Below the pieces are notes generated by a model. It searched no databases. It was not told the origin of the DNA and was given only the letters and a program-made list of their open reading frames with translations. Of a stretch of 5,077 nucleotides of DNA, positions 1 through 4,883 are shown piece after piece. This stretch comes from Deltaproteobacteria bacterium (lineage in GTDB: Bacteria > Desulfobacterota > Binatia > Binatales > Binataceae). Positions within the stretch are counted from its first letter, which is position 1. Every line of letters begins with the position of its first letter. The translations under genes and the position numbers were made by a program. The DNA is taken from positions 1 through 5,077 of the forward strand of contig PMOH01000237.1 in assembly GCA_003161515.1 (NCBI GenBank), written 5' to 3'.

Positions 1-290
1 AAAAAGCTCTGATGATTCGCAACCAGAACGTACGACTTCAGCCCCGCAAGATTCTCAAACCCCTCGATTTGCACCTTGATGCCGCAAACCCCAATTATCC
101 CGCGCCCCCAAGCCCGAGTGACGACGGTAACCCAGTGCGGCTTGTTCACCAGGGCCGAGAGCGCCGCCCCGGTCGCGCAGATCATCGTCCAAATCGCCGA
201 CAAAATCGTCGCGACAACGCCCCACGCAAGATTGAACATCCCGCGCGGCGGCGCGGCGGCATAAGTTGAAGTTTGAGGCTGACCGGCCAT
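1..290 (-). CDS. plsC: 1-acyl-sn-glycerol-3-phosphate acyltransferase (PlsC family), N-terminal part, cut by window edge
   Basis: PlsC-family enzymes transfer an acyl chain to lysophosphatidate at the inner membrane, giving phosphatidate for phospholipid synthesis. From ATG 290 the minus strand stays open for 96 codons to the edge. After a short Ala/Pro-rich start there is a hydrophobic segment at about residues 19-48 (membrane anchor). Then comes a family-typical stretch with W and G residues and 'GIKVQIEGFENL' (about 72-83). The last residues read 'VLVANHQSF', the start of the NHx4D catalytic motif (block I); the Asp lies just outside the window. The gene follows the exported-protein gene by 57 nt on the same strand and may share its transcript. 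No good Shine-Dalgarno precedes ATG 290. An internal Met at residue 18 (base 239) is an alternative start, but it would cut close to the membrane segment. The family call is firm; the exact acyl acceptor is not, because paralogues share this motif. Confidence 0.88.
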   Translation of the reverse strand, partial: MAGQPQTSTYAAAPPRGMFNLAWGVVATILSAIWTMICATGAALSALVNKPHWVTVVTRAWGRGIIGVCGIKVQIEGFENLAGLKSYVLVANHQSF

Positions 291-347
291 GCTCAAATAC
301 TCTGCCCGCAGGCAACGCCGTCCTGCAAGCGCGCGTCGCCGGCCAGA

Positions 348-782
348 TCAAGGCATGGAGGGCACTGAAGGTAAACTTCCCGCGCCTGGAATTTTCGAAG
401 TTATGCCGCTGGTGACGCTGCCGGTGGCACATGACGCGAGGATGTCGGTGGCATGTTGAGCGACATACCCCTTCAGCATATCGGTAGCGCTGGAGAGCGG
501 GAGATTCGTACTGCCTGCGAATGACGAAGCCGCGGTAGATAGTACAGCTGGGTCGCTCAATGCGGACGGACCAGCGGACGCGGGATTCGGAATATGACTT
601 CCAACAGCCGAACACAGCGCGCTGTTCGCCGCTGTCTGCTGATCACCAGTGAGAGCCTGGGCTGCTTGCTGCGGCGCTGCCGGCATGTAGCTACTGATTT
701 GTGCGCGCGATTCGGTCGCGCAGGCCACCAGTAGCGCCAATGTCGCAATGATTATCGATCGCTTCGAGAAATGAGTGGTCAT
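348..782 (-). CDS. small exported protein, probable lipoprotein, function unknown
   Basis: A 144-aa protein that I do not recognise. The N-terminus is a clear export signal: basic n-region (H4, K7, R8), hydrophobic core at residues 9-20, then L18-V19-A20-C21, which fits the lipobox. A signal-peptidase-I site after A27 (S-R-A before Q28) is a rival reading. The mature part is rich in Ala, Ser, Pro and Gly, has few charges and no further membrane segment. It keeps two cysteines, C57 and C118, which could form a disulfide in the periplasm. The C-terminus is a Gly/Pro/Ser tail. ATG 782 is well fixed by a strong GGGAGGA Shine-Dalgarno at bases 790-796. The plsC-like gene lies 57 nt downstream on the same strand. 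Coding status is supported by the signal sequence and ribosome site together. A cell-envelope role is inference. Confidence 0.75.
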   Translation of the reverse strand: MTTHFSKRSIIIATLALLVACATESRAQISSYMPAAPQQAAQALTGDQQTAANSALCSAVGSHIPNPASAGPSALSDPAVLSTAASSFAGSTNLPLSSATDMLKGYVAQHATDILASCATGSVTSGITSKIPGAGSLPSVPSMP

Positions 783-788
783 CGGTCG

Positions 789-796
789 TTCCTCCC
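789..796 (-). promoter_or_regulatory. strong Shine-Dalgarno of the exported-protein gene
   Basis: On the minus strand the bases read GGGAGGAA, ending 6 nt before ATG 782. This near-ideal anti-16S match decides the start of the lipoprotein-like gene. Confidence 0.75.
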
Positions 797-993
797 GCTG
801 TTTCTTAATCGTGTTTGAACATCACGTTAGGGTCACGCGTCTCAAGGCGCTTCAAGGCGAGTAGTCGATTCGAGAAGTCGGGCGAGGTAGCGCTGCCGGC
901 TACGCTACGATTTACCGTTGCTTATAGGCAAGGGCGCCAGCGTGATGGTTCTAGTTTTGCGATTAGCCGGACGCATCCTGCGGACCATCAAAG

Positions 994-1022
994 TTGACGC
1001 TGCCTAATGGCATTGGTACATC
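994..1022 (+). promoter_or_regulatory. candidate sigma-70-type promoter for the membrane-peptide/ferredoxin genes
   Basis: TTGACG (994-999) matches the -35 consensus at five of six bases. After a 17-nt spacer comes TACATC (1017-1022), a weak -10 with a TG one base upstream (extended -10 pattern). It would start transcription near 1029, about 30 nt before GTG 1059. The weak -10 keeps confidence low. Confidence 0.33.
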
Positions 1023-1058
1023 TGATTGTAGATAACGTCGAGTATCGAGGGTTTGATT

Positions 1059-1241
1059 GTGCAAATTACCGGGTTTCAACAGTTTCTCGAAATCCTGACC
1101 GTGCCGGATAACATCCCGATTATCGCGATGATGATCCTCGTGATGTTTTTTACCTACATCGCGCTCAAGCAGGCTCGGCGCAACGATCAGTTGATCGAGC
1201 ATGGACATCGCGAACGTATTATCGACGAGATGAGGAAGTAG
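1059..1241 (+). CDS. 60-aa single-pass membrane protein paired with the ferredoxin
   Basis: An unrecognised small membrane protein. A mildly acidic N-terminus (E11, D17) leads into one hydrophobic segment at residues 19-36, rich in Ile, Met and Phe. A basic stretch follows at once (K37, R40, R41), then a polar, charged helical tail to residue 60. By the positive-inside rule the C-terminal tail faces the cytoplasm, the side where the ferredoxin would be. GTG 1059 is preferred because GAGGG (1047-1051) lies 7 nt upstream. The in-frame TTG at 1053 would leave only 1 nt of spacing. The stop is only 9 nt before the ferredoxin ATG, so the two are probably co-transcribed and translationally coupled. 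A role as membrane anchor or small subunit of an electron-transfer complex is inference from position and topology only. Confidence 0.72.
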   Translation: MQITGFQQFLEILTVPDNIPIIAMMILVMFFTYIALKQARRNDQLIEHGHRERIIDEMRK

Positions 1242-1250
1242 GCCACCAGC

Positions 1251-1724
1251 ATGCCATTTGAAATCATCGCCGAGAATTGCACCGGATGCAGCGCGTGTGA
1301 AAAGCGTTGCCCGACCGGCGCCATCTCGGGCCTGTCCAAGAAGGTTTATTACATCGAAGCCGCCATGTGCATCGATTGCGGCGCGTGCGGCGTGATTTGC
1401 CCCGACGACGCGATCATGAACAATCACGGCGAGATTACCCACGTGCTCAAGCGCGCCGAACGCCCGGTCGCCGTCGTCCATCCCGACAACTGCAACGGAT
1501 GCGGCGTGTGCGTGGACGTGTGCCCGTTCGATTGCATCTCGCCGTCGCCGGAAAACACGGCGGTCTATCTCGGCAAGGTGCAGGTCAACGAAAAGACCTG
1601 CGTCGGATGCCTGCTCTGCGAAGAGGTCTGCGGATGGGACGGAATCTACATCATGCCGTCCGGCGAGAAGGAGGCGTTTTTCACTTCGCTCGGATACGAC
1701 ACCAGCGAAGAAACCGCCGCCTGA
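1251..1724 (+). CDS. four-cluster [4Fe-4S] ferredoxin-type protein
   Basis: A 157-aa soluble electron carrier or iron-sulfur subunit. It has four complete C-x2-C-x2-C-x3-C motifs: C10/13/16/20, C40/43/46/50, C81/84/87/91 and C117/120/123/127, enough for four [4Fe-4S] clusters. The first three are followed by the usual Pro; the fourth reads C-G-W instead, which may alter its cluster environment. C95 is an extra cysteine. The protein looks like two two-cluster ferredoxin modules joined by a linker at about residues 58-77. There is no signal peptide, so it is cytoplasmic. Twice the length of a plain 2[4Fe-4S] ferredoxin, it resembles the polyferredoxin-like subunits of membrane oxidoreductases. 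The preceding gene, 9 nt away, encodes a one-helix membrane protein with a cytoplasmic tail, a plausible anchor. The start is ATG 1251, with TAGG overlapping the upstream stop as a weak ribosome site. The redox partner is not identifiable here. Confidence 0.93.
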   Translation: MPFEIIAENCTGCSACEKRCPTGAISGLSKKVYYIEAAMCIDCGACGVICPDDAIMNNHGEITHVLKRAERPVAVVHPDNCNGCGVCVDVCPFDCISPSPENTAVYLGKVQVNEKTCVGCLLCEEVCGWDGIYIMPSGEKEAFFTSLGYDTSEETAA

Positions 1725-1727
1725 TCC

Positions 1728-1769
1728 TTTTTTTAGTATCCACGCAGGTTTTTTCAGTATCTACGCGGA
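1728..1769 (+). repeat. two-copy 21-bp imperfect tandem repeat at the start of the secreted-protein gene
   Basis: Unit 1 is 1728-1748 and unit 2 is 1749-1769; each is a T-tract followed by AGTATC and then ACGC. They match at 17 of 21 positions, and all four differences are transitions. The period is seven codons, so the frame that leads into the secreted protein stays open through both units (peptide units with V-S-T-Q and V-S-T-R). A further T-rich stretch follows at 1770-1781. Confidence 0.75.
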
Positions 1770-1771
1770 TT

Positions 1772-2227
1772 TTGCTTTTTTCTGCCATTCTGCTTGCCAA
1801 TATTCAAACGACACTCGCTGCGGATTTGTCGCCGGGGCCTGAGAATGACGCCGGCGCTGCGTGCACCGAAATCAAGACCGCGCTTCATGCGCTCGCCGAC
1901 TCCGAACATGCAGAATCGTTAGCGCTCGACCTGGCGTCGGGCGGCGGTAACTCGACTCCGATCGTCGAGGCGCGGCTGTCGGTCCTGCTCGATCGCACGC
2001 AGGATTTGCGCGTGACGCTCAGGCGCGTGCGTCAAAGTGCGGTCGCGCGCGATCCGATGGTCGATCAATGCACGCGGATGGGATTTCGCGCGCTGGTGAT
2101 TTCCGAGAAGCTGACTTCCGACGTCGAGGGTGTGCTGTTCGGCGGCAATGGCGACGATTCTTTCGCGCAGGCGCCTGCGGTCACGCCTGGCGCGCCCGCC
2201 GCATCTCCGCTCGCTCCGCAACCCTGA
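1772..2227 (+). CDS. secreted/periplasmic two-cysteine protein, function unknown; start uncertain
   Basis: An unrecognised exported protein of about 151 aa. Counting from TTG 1772, residues 2-16 form a hydrophobic signal segment ending in T-L-A before A17-D18, a good signal-peptidase-I site. The mature part is largely helical and charged, with C31 and C100 as a likely disulfide pair, an arginine-rich helix at about 75-93, and a Pro/Ala-rich tail from about 132. The frame has no ATG or GTG near its start. TTG 1772 has poor ribosome-site spacing and gives an n-region without a basic residue. The frame is open back past the ferredoxin stop, and CTG 1721 would overlap that stop and supply an Arg before the hydrophobic core. 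The 21-bp repeat and T-runs here may have moved or damaged the original start. The 3' end overlaps the convergent FTR1 gene by 47 bp. The signal peptide and open frame support a real gene; no function is offered. Confidence 0.62.
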   Translation: MLFSAILLANIQTTLAADLSPGPENDAGAACTEIKTALHALADSEHAESLALDLASGGGNSTPIVEARLSVLLDRTQDLRVTLRRVRQSAVARDPMVDQCTRMGFRALVISEKLTSDVEGVLFGGNGDDSFAQAPAVTPGAPAASPLAPQP

Positions 2228-3026
2228 CTTGGCGCGCGGCAGCGTTGCGCGGAACGAAGACATAAGCGGCCGCGAGTATCAGCAGTATCGCCTGCGCGCC
2301 GAGCGATTGCACCGTCGGGAATATCCCGAGCATCGGAATCGTCGGCGCATAGTTCACAAACGTCGCCGGTACCACCGAAGCTTCCTGCAAGCTCGCAACG
2401 CCTTGGCCGACAAACACGATCGCCAGCGCGTAGAGCATGAAAGAGGTCGCGTGGAAGAAGAGCCGCATCGGGATTCGATCGGCGGCGCGCTGAATGACCA
2501 CGAAGGTTGCGGCGAGAACAAAAGCGGCGGCGACCACGCCGGCCATCACTGCGTGACGCTCGACAGTTTCGGTCGCGCCGTTGGTGAGCGCCTGGAAGAA
2601 CACGATCGTCTCCGCGCCCTCGCGCATCACCGCGAGAAACGCAGTCAGTCCTAGCGCGATGCCGGGAAGCTTGCTGCGCTCGGCGTCCTCGAGCTTGTGC
2701 GAGATGAATTTCATCCAGCGGTCGGATTGCCCCTTCGAGGTCATCCACGAGCTGACGTAGAAGAGGGTGGCGGCGGCGAACAATTGGAACACGCCCTCGA
2801 GCGTGTCGCTCGCGTCGTCGGTGATTAGATGGTTAACCGCCCACGCCAGCGCGATGCTCGCGAAAATCGCTGCGATAGCGCCCGCATAGATGCCGCGCGA
2901 GCGGCCGATTCGACCGGCTCCGCGCGTTCCTGCCGCGAGCGCGACCACGACCAGCATCGCCTCCATACCTTCGCGAAAGAGAATGCCAAGCGAGTAGAAG
3001 AAGTAGGCGACGGCGGTTTGAGTCAT
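2181..3026 (-). CDS. FTR1-family high-affinity iron permease
   Basis: A 281-aa polytopic inner-membrane protein of the FTR1/EfeU family, which imports iron. Both REGxE motifs, whose Arg/Glu residues are required for iron passage in the family, are intact: REGME at residues 18-22 in the first helix, and REGAE at 135-139 in the fourth. Seven hydrophobic segments can be drawn, at about 8-32, 46-64, 78-95, 121-147, 159-179, 190-211 and 243-258. The C-terminal 'GIFPTVQSLGAQ' block is also typical. Length is normal for bacterial members. ATG 3026 is chosen because the Fur box and promoter lie just upstream; the in-frame TTG at 3062 would put the Fur box inside the gene. No clear Shine-Dalgarno precedes ATG 3026. 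No EfeO or EfeB partner is visible in the window, so the permease is alone here. The basic tail (about 260-281) overlaps the convergent gene and is probably not conserved. Confidence 0.93.
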   Translation of the reverse strand: MTQTAVAYFFYSLGILFREGMEAMLVVVALAAGTRGAGRIGRSRGIYAGAIAAIFASIALAWAVNHLITDDASDTLEGVFQLFAAATLFYVSSWMTSKGQSDRWMKFISHKLEDAERSKLPGIALGLTAFLAVMREGAETIVFFQALTNGATETVERHAVMAGVVAAAFVLAATFVVIQRAADRIPMRLFFHATSFMLYALAIVFVGQGVASLQEASVVPATFVNYAPTIPMLGIFPTVQSLGAQAILLILAAAYVFVPRNAAARQVRVAERAEMRRARQA

Positions 3027-3046
3027 GATGGGGATTCGGCCAATTC

Positions 3047-3061
3047 TGAGAATGATTCTCA
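3047..3061 (-). promoter_or_regulatory. Fur box (perfect 7-1-7 palindrome) controlling the FTR1 gene
   Basis: The bases TGAGAATGATTCTCA form a perfect 7-1-7 inverted repeat matching the Fur pattern TGAnAATnATTnTCA. It lies 21-35 nt upstream of ATG 3026 and covers the predicted transcription start. Fur-Fe(II) bound here would block RNA polymerase when iron is plentiful. Iron-uptake function of the gene and position of the site agree. Confidence 0.85.
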
Positions 3062-3067
3062 ATTCCG

Positions 3068-3096
3068 ATTCTAGTCACACATATTTGCGATGTCAA
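3068..3096 (-). promoter_or_regulatory. sigma-70-type promoter of the FTR1 gene
   Basis: On the minus strand TTGACA (3096-3091) is a perfect -35 and TAGAAT (3073-3068) matches the -10 at five of six bases, with a 17-nt spacer. Start of transcription is predicted near 3061-3060, the edge of the Fur box, giving a leader of about 35 nt. A strong promoter under an operator is the usual design of an iron-repressed gene. Confidence 0.82.
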
Positions 3097-3209
3097 ACCC
3101 ATTTTGATGACGCCTTGCTAACTGATGCTTGCGACCACTTAAAGCCGGTAGTAGCCTCAGAAATGAAGCGGGCCCGCCGATTTTTCGTGCGTACGGCCGC
3201 TTCAAGCTT

Positions 3210-3233
3210 TTTTCGGGTTTTCGGGTTTTCGGG
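3210..3233 (+). repeat. three tandem copies of TTTTCGGG
   Basis: Three perfect 8-bp units at 3210-3217, 3218-3225 and 3226-3233, preceded by two extra T. They lie in the divergent region between the FTR1 promoter and the zinc-ribbon gene, about 30-54 nt before ATG 3264. They could be protein-binding iterons or simple slippage; nothing in the sequence decides. Confidence 0.7.
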
Positions 3234-3263
3234 CTTTGTCATGTCGAGGCGGTCAATCTCCTG

Positions 3264-3626
3264 ATGAGATGCGTTTATTGCAGCGAGCGGGCAGGGTTTC
3301 TCCGGCGCGTTTGCACGCCATGCGCCAAAGTAGTCGCGATCGTGGACCGCGCGGGCGGCGAAGTCGGCCTGGCCGGGCTGGTCGATATTTTCGTGGCTGA
3401 GGGCCTCTCGCGCGAGCAGGTCGATGTGGTCCTCGACGCGCAAGTCGGCGACGCGCCGACGATCCGTGACCGGCTGACTTCGAATATGACCAACGTCCTC
3501 ATGCGCAACCTCGGGATGCCGGGGCGTCAATCGCCCGAAGACGTGATGAAGGTCCGTACCGCGATGCGCAGCGGCGGTGGCGCAGGCACGTGGGTTGGCG
3601 GCGAGGAGCCGCCCGATCATCACTGA
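3264..3626 (+). CDS. small zinc-ribbon protein, function unknown
   Basis: A 120-aa cytoplasmic protein. It opens directly with a zinc-ribbon-like motif: C3-x2-C6, ten residues, then C17-x2-C20, expected to bind one Zn(II). The rest is predicted helical: a hydrophobic/acidic region at about 22-60, a segment containing 'TIRDRLTSNMTNVLM' at about 66-80, and a polar tail with Gly and acidic residues ending in His-His. ATG 3264 is chosen because it starts at the metal motif. GAGGCGG (3246-3252) is a usable ribosome site with slightly long spacing (11 nt). Although the frame is open upstream to 3129, that part runs through the TTTTCGGG repeats and looks non-coding. Only 10 nt separate its stop from the next gene, so it probably leads an operon. 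Binding of nucleic acid or protein is possible for such ribbons but is inference. Confidence 0.75.
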   Translation: MRCVYCSERAGFLRRVCTPCAKVVAIVDRAGGEVGLAGLVDIFVAEGLSREQVDVVLDAQVGDAPTIRDRLTSNMTNVLMRNLGMPGRQSPEDVMKVRTAMRSGGGAGTWVGGEEPPDHH

Positions 3627-3634
3627 TCAGTGAT
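3619..3634. repeat. 16-bp perfect palindrome over the zinc-ribbon stop codon
   Basis: The bases ATCACTGATCAGTGAT are a perfect 16-bp palindrome containing the TGA stop of the zinc-ribbon gene (3624-3626). A wider arm pair CCGATCA (3613-3619) and TGATCGG (3631-3637) can form a different hairpin with an 11-nt loop. No T-run follows, so it is not a standard terminator. It lies just before, and partly over, the possible GTG start of the next gene. Confidence 0.7.
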
Positions 3635-3636
3635 CG

Positions 3637-3930
3637 GTGAACAAAACATCGACGATGGAAAAAGATCGCAGCGACTTTGCCGTGATGAACCGGATGATCG
3701 ATCACATCCGGTTGCTGATCGCGGTCGATGACGAAGCGATTCCGGTAAAAAAGAAACTCGAAGCGCAGGCGATCCTCAAAGATTTCCAGTCGATGCTGGC
3801 CGAAGCGCCCGAGAATCAGGAGTGCGGACGTATCAAGGGTTACTACGAAATTCTGTGCCGCGACCTTGGTGACGAGGCTGACGTCGCGGCGTTGCTTAGC
3901 TCGCTCAAGAATTATATCCCGTACCTCTAA
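3637..3930 (+). CDS. small helical cytoplasmic protein, function unknown
   Basis: A 97-aa protein from GTG 3637, or 91 aa from ATG 3655; I do not recognise it. It has no signal peptide or membrane segment. The composition is rich in charged residues and Leu/Ile, predicting a mostly helical fold. Helix-like regions lie near residues 15-29, 37-57 and 79-92, and there are two cysteines in the middle (E-C-G and L-C-R). Neither start has a clear Shine-Dalgarno. GTG 3637 is 10 nt after the zinc-ribbon stop and sits in the palindrome arm; ATG 3655 is the conservative choice. The next gene, a 3-hydroxyacyl-CoA dehydrogenase, starts 31 nt after the stop on the same strand, so co-transcription is likely. 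Codon use resembles its neighbours, which supports real coding. Confidence 0.65.
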   Translation: MNKTSTMEKDRSDFAVMNRMIDHIRLLIAVDDEAIPVKKKLEAQAILKDFQSMLAEAPENQECGRIKGYYEILCRDLGDEADVAALLSSLKNYIPYL

Positions 3931-3961
3931 GTTCGGGACCGCGAAGTTTTCGGAGAGACGA

Positions 3962-4843
3962 ATGAGTTTGCAGCAGATTGGCGTGATCGGGGCAGGGCAG
4001 ATGGGCGCGGGAATCGCGCAGGTCGCGGCGCAGGCGGAAATCGCGGTCGTGATGCACGATATCGCGCCGGACATGTGCAAGCGCGGGGTCGATACGATCG
4101 CGCGCAACCTCGACCGCATGATCGAGCGCGGCCGCTTCAAGCCCGAAGAGCGCGATCGCGTGATGCGCCGGGTTGAGACCACCACCAATCTCGAGGATCT
4201 GGGCAAGGTCGGCTTCGTGATCGAGGCGGTGATCGAAAACGAAGACGCGAAGATTGCGCTGCTGCAGAAGCTCGACAAGGTCTGTCCGCCGGAAACGATT
4301 TTCGCCTCGAACACGTCCTCGATTTCGATCACCAAGATGGGCGCGAAGACCTCGCGCGCCGACCGCGTCATCGGGATGCATTTCATGAACCCGGTGCCGG
4401 CGATGAAGCTGGTCGAAATTATCCGCGGACTCGCGACTTCGGAGGCCACCTTTCAGCAGACCCGCACGCTGGCCGAGCAACTCGGCAAGACCACGATGAC
4501 CGCGCAGGATTTCCCGGGATTCATCGTCAATCGCGTGCTGCTGCCGATGATCAACGAAGCGATTTACACGATGTACGAGGGCGTCGGCGGGGTCACCGAT
4601 ATCGACACCGCGATGAAGCTCGGCACCAATCAGCCGATGGGCCCGCTCGAGCTGGCCGATCTGATTGGGCTGGACACCTGCCTCGCGATCATGGAGGTGA
4701 TGCATCGGGTGCTCGGCGACGACAAGTATCGTCCATGCCCGCTGCTGAAGAAGTACGTCGATGCCGGATATCTCGGCCGCAAGTCGGGCCGCGGATTTTA
4801 TGTATATGATGAGAAGGGTGCTTTGATTCCGCCACCGCGATAA
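3962..4843 (+). CDS. hbd: 3-hydroxybutyryl-CoA dehydrogenase (3-hydroxyacyl-CoA dehydrogenase family)
   Basis: NAD(P)-dependent oxidation of (S)-3-hydroxybutyryl-CoA, or other short 3-hydroxyacyl-CoA, to the 3-oxoacyl-CoA, or the reverse, in the cytoplasm. The 293 aa are a normal full length. The N-terminal Rossmann domain has G10-A-G-Q-M-G15 and D33 at the end of the second strand, where the adenosine ribose binds. By spacing to the known family active site, S119, H140, E152 and N190 are all present: S in 'SNTSS', H in 'GMHFMNP', E in 'KLVEII', N in 'FIVNR'. H140-E152 is the catalytic pair. The C-terminal helical domain carries 'NQPMGPLELADLIGLD' and ends with the usual 'GRKSGRGFYVY'. ATG 3962 has GGAGAG (3952-3957) just upstream. 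It is the third gene of a probable operon, with a RAM-domain gene 40 nt downstream. Chain length and pathway (beta-oxidation, butanoate, polyhydroxybutyrate, aromatic breakdown) cannot be read from sequence. Confidence 0.95.
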   Translation: MSLQQIGVIGAGQMGAGIAQVAAQAEIAVVMHDIAPDMCKRGVDTIARNLDRMIERGRFKPEERDRVMRRVETTTNLEDLGKVGFVIEAVIENEDAKIALLQKLDKVCPPETIFASNTSSISITKMGAKTSRADRVIGMHFMNPVPAMKLVEIIRGLATSEATFQQTRTLAEQLGKTTMTAQDFPGFIVNRVLLPMINEAIYTMYEGVGGVTDIDTAMKLGTNQPMGPLELADLIGLDTCLAIMEVMHRVLGDDKYRPCPLLKKYVDAGYLGRKSGRGFYVYDEKGALIPPPR

Positions 4844-4870
4844 CCAGGGCCGCGCTCATCCGCACGCCCG

Positions 4871-4877
4871 GGAGGAA
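4871..4877 (+). promoter_or_regulatory. strong Shine-Dalgarno of the RAM-domain gene
   Basis: GGAGGAA ends 6 nt before ATG 4884, an ideal ribosome site. It fixes the start and shows that the protein begins at the ligand-binding fold, without a DNA-binding domain. Confidence 0.8.
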
Positions 4878-4883
4878 ACCAGT

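Larger units (their letters stand above)
783..1058. other. divergent intergenic region, 276 bp
   Basis: It separates the minus-strand exported-protein gene from the plus-strand membrane-peptide gene. The short open frames across it have poor starts and no protein signature. Visible structure: a direct repeat TCAAGGCG at 842-849 and 852-859 (10-bp period, one helical turn), and an inverted repeat GTAGCG (887-892) with CGCTAC (903-908) around a 10-nt loop. No T-tract follows that dyad, so it is not a typical terminator. No convincing promoter for the minus-strand gene could be picked out. Confidence 0.5.

Noticed and set aside
55..615. Minus-strand open frame across both leftmost genes
   Set aside because: It overlaps the plsC-like and lipoprotein frames, is Arg/Cys/His-rich with no domain, and is a GC-rich shadow.
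815..997. 60-codon plus-strand frame in the divergent region
   Set aside because: It has a TTG start without a ribosome site and no recognisable protein feature; it covers the intergenic repeats.
963..1481. Minus-strand frame opposite the ferredoxin
   Set aside because: The ferredoxin on the other strand has sixteen motif cysteines, so this is a shadow.
1307..1720. Upstream extension of the secreted-protein frame through the ferredoxin gene
   Set aside because: It is an Arg-rich shadow of the ferredoxin; only the part after about 1721 has a signal peptide and normal composition.
1725..1734. T-run after the ferredoxin stop as an intrinsic terminator
   Set aside because: No GC-rich hairpin precedes it; it belongs to the 21-bp repeat.
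3165..3186. GCGGGCCCGC followed by a T-run as a terminator
   Set aside because: The 10-bp palindrome leaves only a 3-bp stem once a loop is allowed, and the site lies between divergent genes where no terminator is needed.
3214..3233. G-quadruplex in the TTTTCGGG repeats
   Set aside because: There are only three GGG tracts, with no fourth nearby.
3499..4449. 316-codon minus-strand frame
   Set aside because: It runs opposite three well-supported genes, including the dehydrogenase, and has no family features.
3905..4705. 266-codon minus-strand frame opposite the dehydrogenase
   Set aside because: It is His/Arg-rich with no domain; the plus strand encodes a complete dehydrogenase with all catalytic residues.
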